53,740 bases of DNA from the NCBI GenBank assembly GCA_021732415.1, contig JAKFVC010000161.1, positions 1 to 53,740 on the forward strand, written 5' to 3'. The notes below the pieces were generated by a model that did not search any database, was not told the DNA's origin, and saw only the letters and a list, made by a program, of their open reading frames with translations. The stretch's first letter is position 1, and every line of letters starts with the position of its first letter. Shown here piece by piece: positions 29,017 through 36,583 of the stretch. The translations under genes and the position numbers were made by a program. The stretch is from Planctomycetaceae bacterium (GTDB lineage Bacteria; Planctomycetota; Planctomycetia; Planctomycetales; Planctomycetaceae).

Positions 29017-30666
29017 ATGCCATTGCGACATAAGTTATTGAAGCTGAATGTGTTATTGGCAATCTTGGCATTCGGATGCCAGGGTGAAAAGCCCGCTGCT
29101 CCGGTCGACAAGCCGGCCTCGCCGACCGCACCGAAGGCAGAAACGAAGGGTTCTGAAACGGATAAGACGGCTGGGGGAAAGACCGCACCGGCTCAACCGA
29201 CTGCTCCCGGTGCTGACTACGCCGAACAATTCAAACTGGGTGCGGCGCTGATCGCGAAGCAGGACTTCGATGCGGCTCAGCAGAAGATCGAAGGCTTGGA
29301 CGCCGCCGCCAGTAAGCTCACCCCCGAGCAAGTCAAACAACTCGCTGATCTGAAAGAAAAATTCGAAGACGAGCGGCAGTTGCACGAAGACAAACTGCGT
29401 GAGCAACAACTCACGCTGGCCAAAAAATCCATTTCGGACGGCAAGCTAGATGATGCTGCCACCGCTCTTGAGGCATTACTCGCTGCCGGACCGACGACAG
29501 AGCAGGGCGACCAGGCCCGCGAACTGCAAACGAAGATCGAAACGCATCGGACCATTCGTCGCCGATTGCGTTCTGGAATGGACTTGTTGGCCTCGAAAGA
29601 CCGCGGCCGTGCGAAGGAAGCTCAGGAGATTCTCTGGGAGCATCAGGAAGTCGCCTTCCCCTTGCTGTTGGAATCCCTGCAGTCTGACGACACGGTACTC
29701 GTCACGAACACGCTGGAATTGCTGAGGAAGTTCAATCAGCCCGCTCGGACCTTGCCGGCGATGATTGCCATCCTCGGTCGCGAAAAGCAGGCCGCCATCT
29801 GGCCGTCGGCGATTAAAGAGCTCCAGAAAGTTCAGCAGCCCGGTGGTGGGCCCCCTTTGCTGAAGCTGGCCTTGGAATCCCCGACCCCCGAACGTGCCGC
29901 TCCGTTGCTGAATGCTCTCGCTGGAATCACCGATCCGCCACCGGAGACATTGATCTCGTTGTTGCCGCAGATTTATCAAGATACCCCGGCACTGGCCTCG
30001 GCCTTGTCTGCTGCCTATCGGGCCATCACGATCAATCACCAGGCCGACGTCCTGACCCGACGCGGATTGGACAGCGAAGTCACTCCAGAACAAGACAAGC
30101 AGTTGAACGGTCTCGGCGATCGCTTGCAGGCGATTATCGCGGCTGGAGCCAAGAAGCCCGACATGGCCGAAGCCGCCTGGGCCGCCGAGCGTCTGGCCAT
30201 CGCCATGCGGTTGATGCCGCCCACAGCTCTGCCCGGCGTCAAGGTTCTCCGAGCCACCGCCGAATCCCCTGAGGGGCCTGCGGTCGCGGTACTCGACAAG
30301 GTCTGGAATTCGGTCGAACTGAAGACCATGTGGCGGCACCCCTCCAAACGCTTGACGACCCTGGTCCTCGACTTGGGTGCCGAGCGAACCGTCACGGGAA
30401 TTCGGATCTGGAACTGCAACGAAGCCTCGGGAACTCATCGCGGCTGGAAAGATCTCGAGATCTACGTCAGCAGTGATTCCTCACCGACAGTTCCCGTCGC
30501 CGTCGGTGTCGTCCCCCCGGCCCCCGGATTGCCCGACACTCCCGATTACGGAGCCGTCATGCAAGTCCCGTTCGCCAAGGGACGCTTCGTCAAATTGCAG
30601 TTGATGAGCGTCTGGCGCGACGACGGAATTGCTGGGATTTCCGAGTTGGAAGTGCTGGGCTATTAG
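29017..30666 (+). CDS. Lipoprotein with TPR/HEAT-like middle and F5/8 type C-like (discoidin) C terminus
   Basis: The 549-residue predicted lipoprotein has a basic start (MPLRHKLLK), a hydrophobic stretch and the lipobox LAFGC with Cys21. A Pro/Lys/Thr-rich linker (22-70) is followed by a charged helical region (about 75-180) with TPR-like character, HEAT-like helices (about 185-330), and a C-terminal jelly-roll region (about 415-549) containing TLVLDLGAERTVTGIRIWN and GRFVKLQLMSVW, typical of discoidin-like carbohydrate-binding modules. A TTG at 28975 has a stronger ribosome-binding site (gaggag), but it would add an acidic 14-residue extension ahead of the lipoprotein signal, so I prefer ATG 29017. 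Ligand and role are unknown. Confidence 0.82.
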   Translation: MPLRHKLLKLNVLLAILAFGCQGEKPAAPVDKPASPTAPKAETKGSETDKTAGGKTAPAQPTAPGADYAEQFKLGAALIAKQDFDAAQQKIEGLDAAASKLTPEQVKQLADLKEKFEDERQLHEDKLREQQLTLAKKSISDGKLDDAATALEALLAAGPTTEQGDQARELQTKIETHRTIRRRLRSGMDLLASKDRGRAKEAQEILWEHQEVAFPLLLESLQSDDTVLVTNTLELLRKFNQPARTLPAMIAILGREKQAAIWPSAIKELQKVQQPGGGPPLLKLALESPTPERAAPLLNALAGITDPPPETLISLLPQIYQDTPALASALSAAYRAITINHQADVLTRRGLDSEVTPEQDKQLNGLGDRLQAIIAAGAKKPDMAEAAWAAERLAIAMRLMPPTALPGVKVLRATAESPEGPAVAVLDKVWNSVELKTMWRHPSKRLTTLVLDLGAERTVTGIRIWNCNEASGTHRGWKDLEIYVSSDSSPTVPVAVGVVPPAPGLPDTPDYGAVMQVPFAKGRFVKLQLMSVWRDDGIAGISELEVLGY

Positions 30667-30670
30667 ACCC

Positions 30671-30693
30671 GTAGGATCGGCATCCTGCCTGTC
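30671..30693. repeat. Short dispersed repeat, reverse copy (gtaggatcggcatcctgcct)
   Basis: This is the reverse-complement copy of the 23-nt unit seen at 20278, 31088 and 42966. It begins 5 nt after the stop codon of the lipoprotein gene. Confidence 0.75.
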
Positions 30694-30776
30694 ATTATTG
30701 AGCGCGACCGTCGCCACCCGTTACCGACCACCAAGTGAATCCGCGCACAAATAACAGGTTGGCTCGCGCCAGGACT

Positions 30777-30853
30777 TATTCGTGTCATTTGTGTGATTCG
30801 TGGTTCCTCTGCTAGGAATTTCTCAACCACGAATCACACAAATGACACGAATA
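30777..30853. repeat. Inverted repeat of 'cacgaat/cacaaat' words
   Basis: The arm ttattcgtgtcatttgtgtg (30777-30806) and the complement aaccacgaatcacacaaatg (30825-30853) pair almost perfectly around an 18-nt loop. Confidence 0.88.
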
Positions 30854-30904
30854 GGAATTGAGAAATCGCGGGACGAGAGGTTTTGTTGGGGGCACTAATT
30901 AGGA

Positions 30905-30993
30905 ATTTATTATCCACAGATTTCGCAGATTGACGCAGATTAGGGAATTGGAATTCCTCTGCGTCAGTCTGCGAAATCTGTGGATAAATAAAT
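30905..30993. repeat. Inverted repeat of 'cgcagattga' words
   Basis: The arm tatccacagatttcgcagat (about 30910-30939) and its complement tctgcgaaatctgtggataa (to 30993) pair closely. The repeated word cgcagattNa recurs every 10 nt. Together with the two repeats before it and the copy at 31088, it fills most of the 450-nt gap between two convergent genes. Confidence 0.88.
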
Positions 30994-31087
30994 AGATGTT
31001 CTCTCTGCGGCTCAACTCTTTGATCTCTTGATTAAGTTCGCATTCGTGAAGTGATTCAGCACGATACTCACTCTGCATTCGTCGCAG

Positions 31088-31110
31088 GACAGGCTGGAAG
31101 CCTATCCTAC
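31088..31110. repeat. Short dispersed repeat (gacaggctggaagcctatcc)
   Basis: This copy is identical over 23 nt to the one at 42966-42988. It lies 6 nt beyond the stop codon of the minus-strand gene ending at 31117. Confidence 0.78.
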
Positions 31111-31116
31111 GCAACC

Positions 31117-32034
31117 CTACTTCCGCGGCTTGGCTTGGCGCAGCCCGCTGACTTTGTGTCCTCTAGTCGTCTTTCCCTTGAGAATTTCCCCAGAGGGATC
31201 GAGTTCTAATCGCGCCGTCGCACCCTTGGGCAGCGTGAGCACATAACGCCCATCTCCGAGCTTCCTCCAAGTCGATTTGATATTGGTCCTGCCCGCCTCG
31301 CGAAGGATCGCGTTGATGATCACATCTTTCTTCTTGGGGACTTTGATGATGATCCTCCACGCCCCCAGGATCGGGTCATTGCGGACAGCCTTCTTGGCAT
31401 CTTTGGCCGCGGCAGCCGCTTTCTCTTCCGCGTCTAACCGATCGGTCCAATGATTGACCGTCACGCCAGCCGTCGAAGCCAGGTTCAGTGCCTGTCGGGC
31501 ATCCTTACGATTTCCATGCTCGACCGTGGCCAGATACATGCCGAGGACATACCGATCTTCCTTCGACGTCGTCAGTTTCGACTGCGTCAGGTCGATCCAA
31601 CTGTGGTACTCCAGCTCTGTCAGCGATTTCTCAGTCGCAGTGGCGCTATTCGGCCCTTTCAGCAGCAGGCGGTCCCCTTCCGCATCGGAGATGAATTTTT
31701 CAATGGTGTAGGTGCTGCTTCCCTGTTTCAGGGTGGCTCCCGATTTCAATCCCGCGGCACTCTCCTTGACGAGTGTCGCAAAGCGTTGCAGCTCAGCGAG
31801 ATCCTTACTGTCGGTCTCAAGTTGCTTCTTAAAAGGAGCAAACTCCGGGTCGTCTTGTGCGTCTTCAATCAGTCCCGCGGCCGAACCATACTCGCGGTCG
31901 GCCAGTAGCTGGCTGACTTGCTGCCACAGGTTGTCATAAGGGTTGAGGGGCGGATCTTCATCGCCCGGTGCTCCCCAGGCGACGGCGAGCGACGCTCCCA
32001 AGAAGACCAGTCCGATCGATAGCGAGAGACGCAT
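31117..32034 (-). CDS. Secreted protein of unknown function
   Basis: The 305-residue protein has a clear Sec signal peptide (MRLSLSIGLVFLGASLAVAW, cleaved after about residue 21). Residues about 30-90 and 150-225 are charged and helical with an Ala/Lys-rich segment (EEKAAAAAKDAKKA). The C-terminal 75 residues look like a small beta-rich domain (ILGAWRIIIKVPKKKDVIIN...GDGRYVLTLPKG...LELDPSG), resembling lipocalin-like or DUF-type domains that follow a GxW pattern, but I cannot assign a family. The start has ggaga 8 nt upstream. It is divergent from the gene at 32239. Confidence 0.72.
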   Translation of the reverse strand: MRLSLSIGLVFLGASLAVAWGAPGDEDPPLNPYDNLWQQVSQLLADREYGSAAGLIEDAQDDPEFAPFKKQLETDSKDLAELQRFATLVKESAAGLKSGATLKQGSSTYTIEKFISDAEGDRLLLKGPNSATATEKSLTELEYHSWIDLTQSKLTTSKEDRYVLGMYLATVEHGNRKDARQALNLASTAGVTVNHWTDRLDAEEKAAAAAKDAKKAVRNDPILGAWRIIIKVPKKKDVIINAILREAGRTNIKSTWRKLGDGRYVLTLPKGATARLELDPSGEILKGKTTRGHKVSGLRQAKPRK

Positions 32035-32238
32035 GGGGTAGTCTCCAATCAGGATGCTTCCAGGTGGTCGTTGAGTGAATTGCGTAACCAGCGACCATTT
32101 CCGCGAGACGTGTCATCTTCGGATTTTAGTCATCCCCCACGCGAATTGCCACAGTTCACTGGTGCTCTTCGTGAGCAATCAATGAGACACCGTCCGACGT
32201 CATTGCCGATACATCATTGAGCTTGTATTCTGAATCGC

Positions 32239-34482
32239 ATGATGCCCGTTCTCTCTCGCTCCATGCAGTCTCGTCTGTTTTTTCTTTCCGGCTTCAGCGG
32301 TCTGGTCTATCAGATCGTCTGGCTGAGGTTGGCATTTGCCGCGTTCGGCGTGATCACGCCCGTCATCTCGCTGGTCTTGTCGGTCTTCATGCTCGGCTTG
32401 GGAGCCGGTTCGTGGCTCGCCGGGTCAATGCTGCGTCGGTGGACATGGTCGCGCCGGGGTGCTCTGCGAGCCTACGCTGCCGCCGAGTTCCTCATCGGTG
32501 TCGGAGCACTGGCGGTCCCCATGCTGTTCACCTGGGGTGAGAACCTGCTGTTACCCGCCGGGCAAACCGATTCTGTCCAGTATTTGGGATCCTCGGCCGC
32601 GATCATTTTGTTTGCGATGGTCCCGTTCTGCCTGTGCATGGGAACCACGTTCCCCTTCATGATGCAGGCCATTCGGGGAGACCGGGGCTCGGAAGGCGGG
32701 TTCAGCTACCTCTATCTGGCCAACGTTCTCGGCGCACTGGCGGGAACGCTCCTGACACCCGTCGCTCTCGTTGAACTGCTGGGCTTTCATGGTACTTTGG
32801 TGATTGGCATGCTCGCCAACTGGTGCGCGGCAGCGGTCGCTTTTCGATTGAGCCTGCAGCCCGACGACGGCGCGGTCGTCGAAGCCAAGCCGCAATTGCC
32901 GATCGTGTCCGATCCGCCACGAGATTCCTGCGGGATTTGCTCTCGCTTCGCATTGTCGATTCTGTTTACAACCGGCCTCGCCTCGATGGGGATGGAAGTC
33001 GTCTGGACTCGGGCCTTCGCGCCGATCCTGCTGACTCAGGTGTATTCATTCGCCGGTCTGCTGTTTGCGTATCTCCTCGCCACATGGTGCGGTTCGATGC
33101 TCTATCGGCGGCATCTGGCACGGCACAAGTTGGTATCGGATCACGTACTCCTCGCGCTCCTGGCACTGGCCGCCTTTGGTCAGATCCTGGCGGCAGATCC
33201 CCGCATCATATTGCCTCAATATTGGATGCGCATTGCGTGGCTGTTGCTCAGTATCGTCCCGTATTGTGCGATCCTCGGCTACCTGACTCCCAAGCTGATC
33301 GACGAGCACGCCCTGGGACGCCCGGATGCAGTCGGACATGCCTACGCAGTGAATGTCCTGGGCTGCATCATCGGACCATTGCTGGTCTCTTATGTCCTCC
33401 TGCCGATGTGCGGCTTGCAGTGGGCGGGCATCGTTCTGGCAATTCCGCTCTGGATGATGTCGGGCCGGTCGCTGGTATGGCTCAAGCAGGCTGTCAGCAG
33501 CGAACCGCGTCGATCGCAATGGTTACCGCGAATTGCCTGGTCGGCGGCCACCTTGTGCGGGATCGCCGCCGCCACCGTCGGCACCAGCTACGAAGATCGC
33601 TTCGCCGCCCAGGGAGCCCGGGTCTATCGCGATCATACGGCGACGGTCATTGCCGGATTTATCGATGGCCGCAAGGACCTGCTCGTCAACGGCAAGTCGA
33701 TTACCGCGTTCACCCCCAGCACCAAGCTGATGGCCCACCTGCCCCTCGCCCAGTTGCCGCATCAGCCCAAGTCGGCGCTCGTCATCTGCTTCGGGATGGG
33801 AACAACCTACCGGTCACTGCTGAGTTGGGGAATCGATACAACCGCCGTGGAACTTGTCCCCAGCGTCAGCGATGCCTTCGGCTACTATTTCCCCGATGCC
33901 GAGGAAGTCCGCCGCAATCCGCTCAGCCACATCGTGATCGATGACGGCCGACGCTTTCTGCGACGTACCAGCCAGCGGTTCGATGTAATCACTCTCGACC
34001 CGCCGCCCCCTGTGGAAGCGGCTGGCTCCAGCCTGTTGTACTCGCGCGAGTTCTACCAGCTAATCAAGCCGCGCCTCGCCGAGGGCGGCATCCTGCAGCA
34101 GTGGTATCCCGGTGGCGACTTCAAGACGCTTCAAGCCATCCTGCGCTCGGTTCTGGCCGAGTTCCCACATGTCCGGGTCACCCGCGCGTACGATCATTGG
34201 GGATACCACATGCTGTGCTCGATGCAGCCGCTCCCCGAACGCACAGGAAGCGAACTTTATGCACGCCTGCCAGAGGCGGCCCGACGGGATCTCGTCGAGT
34301 GGTCAACAGATCGCACTGGAGAATCGCTCCTGGATGCGGTGATCGCGTCGCCGGTTTCCGCGGCCGAAGTGATCAGCGATGATCCGCTGGTGATCATTAC
34401 CGACGATCGTCCCTATAACGAGTACTACTTGCTCCGCAGAATCTGGGAGTGGTGGACTGGGACTTACGTCATCGTGTTGTAA
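32239..34482 (+). CDS. Membrane-fused spermidine synthase-like protein
   Basis: The 747-residue protein has two parts. Residues about 10-490 contain around 14 hydrophobic segments, opening with FFLSGFSGLVYQIVWLRLAF, the usual start of membrane proteins fused to polyamine synthases. Residues about 510-690 form a Rossmann methyltransferase-like domain with a degenerate nucleotide-binding loop (VICFGMGTTYRSLLSWG), the acidic VELVPSV, IDDGRRFL and TLDPPPP near 587, then LYSREFY. These match spermidine-synthase-like domains, but the substrate may not be a polyamine. No speD or other polyamine gene is nearby. Two overlapping ATGs exist (32239 and 32242); no strong ribosome-binding site is visible. 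Confidence 0.85.
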   Translation: MMPVLSRSMQSRLFFLSGFSGLVYQIVWLRLAFAAFGVITPVISLVLSVFMLGLGAGSWLAGSMLRRWTWSRRGALRAYAAAEFLIGVGALAVPMLFTWGENLLLPAGQTDSVQYLGSSAAIILFAMVPFCLCMGTTFPFMMQAIRGDRGSEGGFSYLYLANVLGALAGTLLTPVALVELLGFHGTLVIGMLANWCAAAVAFRLSLQPDDGAVVEAKPQLPIVSDPPRDSCGICSRFALSILFTTGLASMGMEVVWTRAFAPILLTQVYSFAGLLFAYLLATWCGSMLYRRHLARHKLVSDHVLLALLALAAFGQILAADPRIILPQYWMRIAWLLLSIVPYCAILGYLTPKLIDEHALGRPDAVGHAYAVNVLGCIIGPLLVSYVLLPMCGLQWAGIVLAIPLWMMSGRSLVWLKQAVSSEPRRSQWLPRIAWSAATLCGIAAATVGTSYEDRFAAQGARVYRDHTATVIAGFIDGRKDLLVNGKSITAFTPSTKLMAHLPLAQLPHQPKSALVICFGMGTTYRSLLSWGIDTTAVELVPSVSDAFGYYFPDAEEVRRNPLSHIVIDDGRRFLRRTSQRFDVITLDPPPPVEAAGSSLLYSREFYQLIKPRLAEGGILQQWYPGGDFKTLQAILRSVLAEFPHVRVTRAYDHWGYHMLCSMQPLPERTGSELYARLPEAARRDLVEWSTDRTGESLLDAVIASPVSAAEVISDDPLVIITDDRPYNEYYLLRRIWEWWTGTYVIVL

Positions 34483-34493
34483 TTCGAGTCGAT

Positions 34494-34620
34494 GGGAGGG
34501 CGAGGCTCCTGCCGAGCCTAAGGCGACCGAAGGTCGGCGTCCGCCGGAGGCATTGCATCCAGCCTCCGGCGGACTCCGAGCTAAAGCTCGCTTTAGGCTC
34601 GGCGGGAGCCTCGCCCTCCC
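34494..34620. repeat. GC-rich hairpin family J, copy 2
   Basis: It fills the 158-nt space between two convergent stop codons and matches copy 1 closely over both arms (gggagggcgaggctcctgcc ... ggcgggagcctcgccctccc). The position suits a bidirectional terminator. Confidence 0.92.
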
Positions 34621-34640
34621 ATCCACTCGATCCCGCTCTG

Positions 34641-36371
34641 TTATTGCTTCGCTTCCTCGACGACCTTGCGTTCCACCAAGTCGTATTGTTTGCCGGATTC
34701 GAGCGAAACGCACTCCGGCATTCCTTCTGTCGATCGAACGCGGGTGTTGTAGAAGTGGGCCTTGTTCTTCCCCAAAACTTCCGCGGTTGAACCGGTCACA
34801 ATGATCGCCGTGGTTTCGTCGAGACCAATCCCGAGCAATTGCGGAAAAGCCGTCATCACCGACAACAAATCACCCTGCCGCTGGCGCTGAGTAAAATGCT
34901 GATCGATCGCCGTACCGGGTAGGAATCCGAACCCTCGCTCGTAACCTTCGGCCATCATTTCTTCGTTGCCCTGAGGGCTACCGCGGACAAGATATTCGCC
35001 TTGAATGGTCGCCCCCGCGGAACTGCCGCCGATCACTCCGCCCCGTTGTAACACGTCGCGAAAGGCCTCGAGGGCCGGAGTCTCGGCATAGGCATCGACG
35101 AACCGCCATTGGCGTCCGCCACCAAACCAGACCCCTTTGGCCTCCTTGATCTTCGCCAGAAATTCCGGAGACGAAACGTCAGCCAGGCTGGTCTCCGGCA
35201 AGACGACGACGTGCTTACACCCCGCCTTTTCCAGGAACCGTCCCTCGCGGGATGCTCCCTGCATCGGACCGGGATTAGCAGTGGGCAGAACAATGATCGT
35301 AGACTCGGGGCCGCCGGCGAGTTCTACGAATCGCGTCGCGACGTCAGCCGGCAGGCCACCTCCGCCCACAATGACCAGGCTCCCCGCCGCGACTTTCGGT
35401 TCGGCGGGTTGAGTCGCCGGAAACGCAGGAGATGTACGAGCCCTGGCGGCTAACCGCCAACGGGTCAGGTCGGTTTGTTGTCCCTCTTTGAATTCAATTT
35501 CTCGCGCTGGGCGGTTGGCTGACTTGGCGAGACTGATGGTGAGATGCCCCGATCCCACGACGTCAACGTTGCGTCCCCGAATGATGACCGCGGTGTCTTC
35601 ATCAAGCCCCATTCCGAAGAGTTCGGGATGCTTTTCGAGAACGCTCGCCAGTCGCGACTTCTGTTTACGTTCGATGAAATGCGGTTCGACGATCGTCCCG
35701 GCAAGAAGGTCCAGTCCTGGAAGAACCTCTCCCGAATCACCCTCGGCGATCAACATCCCGGACAACACGACGGCCCCCGCCGAGTTGCCGCCAATCACGC
35801 CTCCCCGCTGCAGGACTGCCGACGCTTCGCGTTCGACCAAAGTTCCGCGATAGGTTTCCAAGAGTGGCGATGGATCCCCTTCATCAAACCAGACCGCCGT
35901 CGCCTCTTTTAGCGGTTCGATGAGAGCGGCACCATTGGCTGCGTCTCGAGAACGCGTGTGTAACAGCACGGCCGATGCGGGTTTCGCTTCTTCCCAGGAC
36001 TTGAGTGAGGTCTCGCCCATTTCCAATGCGGCGTCATCTCGAGCGGTCGGAATGACGACGAGCTTGGCGTCTTTACCACCCGCGAGTTTGAGGAACTGCT
36101 CGCGCGCCTCGGCCGGGAGAGTTCCGCCGCCGCCCAGGACCAGTGAGCCTCGAATGCCTGCTGGATCAATCCGCGGGGCGGGTGGTTTGTCGTCCGCTGA
36201 CCACGCGGTGGCCGAACTTACGATGAGTACGGCGAGAAACGCCGCTGGTGAGATCTTCGCTCCCCTCGCCCTGGCCGGTAAACGAACCGGGCGGGGAGAG
36301 GTGCCGGGGGTGAGGGGATCTGCGAGCGTCATTGCCGCGGGCTTTTGCGATGGGCTTTTTCTTGCGATCAT
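34641..36371 (-). CDS. Exported two-domain cyanophycinase-like peptidase (S51 family)
   Basis: The 576-residue protein holds two S51 domains in tandem (about 75-300 and 330-555). Cyanophycinases are serine peptidases that cut Asp-Arg polymers. Each domain retains the expected triad: domain 1 has Ser197 in GGNSAGA, His in EPHF and Glu in GLDEDTA; domain 2 has Ser451 in GGSSAGA, His in DQHF and Glu in GLDETTA. The loop preceding the nucleophile differs: WFGGGRQWR in domain 2 is family-like, while domain 1 has WFDEGDPSP. The hydrophobic signal segment (AAFLAVLIVSSATAWSA) ends near residue 58. I chose ATG 36371 because ggag lies 5 nt upstream; the frame opens at 36428. The pre-hydrophobic region is encoded partly by a dispersed repeat. 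Substrate unproven; export argues against intracellular cyanophycin. Confidence 0.85.
   Translation of the reverse strand: MIARKSPSQKPAAMTLADPLTPGTSPRPVRLPARARGAKISPAAFLAVLIVSSATAWSADDKPPAPRIDPAGIRGSLVLGGGGTLPAEAREQFLKLAGGKDAKLVVIPTARDDAALEMGETSLKSWEEAKPASAVLLHTRSRDAANGAALIEPLKEATAVWFDEGDPSPLLETYRGTLVEREASAVLQRGGVIGGNSAGAVVLSGMLIAEGDSGEVLPGLDLLAGTIVEPHFIERKQKSRLASVLEKHPELFGMGLDEDTAVIIRGRNVDVVGSGHLTISLAKSANRPAREIEFKEGQQTDLTRWRLAARARTSPAFPATQPAEPKVAAGSLVIVGGGGLPADVATRFVELAGGPESTIIVLPTANPGPMQGASREGRFLEKAGCKHVVVLPETSLADVSSPEFLAKIKEAKGVWFGGGRQWRFVDAYAETPALEAFRDVLQRGGVIGGSSAGATIQGEYLVRGSPQGNEEMMAEGYERGFGFLPGTAIDQHFTQRQRQGDLLSVMTAFPQLLGIGLDETTAIIVTGSTAEVLGKNKAHFYNTRVRSTEGMPECVSLESGKQYDLVERKVVEEAKQ
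36253..36318. repeat. Dispersed 'ctcccctcgccctgg' repeat inside a coding region
   Basis: The sequence tcttcgctcccctcgccctgg, followed by cgggcggggagaggtgccgggggtgagggg, is the same repeat found at both window edges. A matching half (cccctcaccccca) lies at about 36400-36414. Here it encodes the Pro/Arg-rich stretch (LTPGTSPRPVRLPARARGA) between the start codon and the hydrophobic signal segment of the S51 protein. Confidence 0.75.
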
Positions 36372-36436
36372 CAGAACTCCAGGTCGATGGTTCATCGGGC
36401 CCCTCACCCCCAACCGCATGAAAGGCATGTCGTGAT

Positions 36437-36575
36437 GGGAGGGCGAGGGACCCAGAGGGTACCCCGCCGAGCCTAAAGCGAGCTTTAGCTCGGAGTCCGC
36501 CGGAGGCCGAATGTCATGCCTCCGGCGGACGCCGACCTGCGGTCGCTTTAGGCTCGGCGGGAGCCTCGCCCTCCC
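36437..36575. repeat. GC-rich hairpin family J, copy 3 (hybrid)
   Basis: The left end (gggagggcgagggacccaga) matches the 24281-24377 variant, while the rest (gagcctaaagcgagctttag ... ggcgggagcctcgccctccc) is ordinary family J. It separates two genes on the minus strand. Confidence 0.9.
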
Positions 36576-36583
36576 AACTAATA

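Noticed and set aside
32823-33944. 373-codon frame overlapping the membrane-fused synthase gene
   Set aside because: Shifted frame of a well-supported gene; composition is typical of a high-GC shadow.
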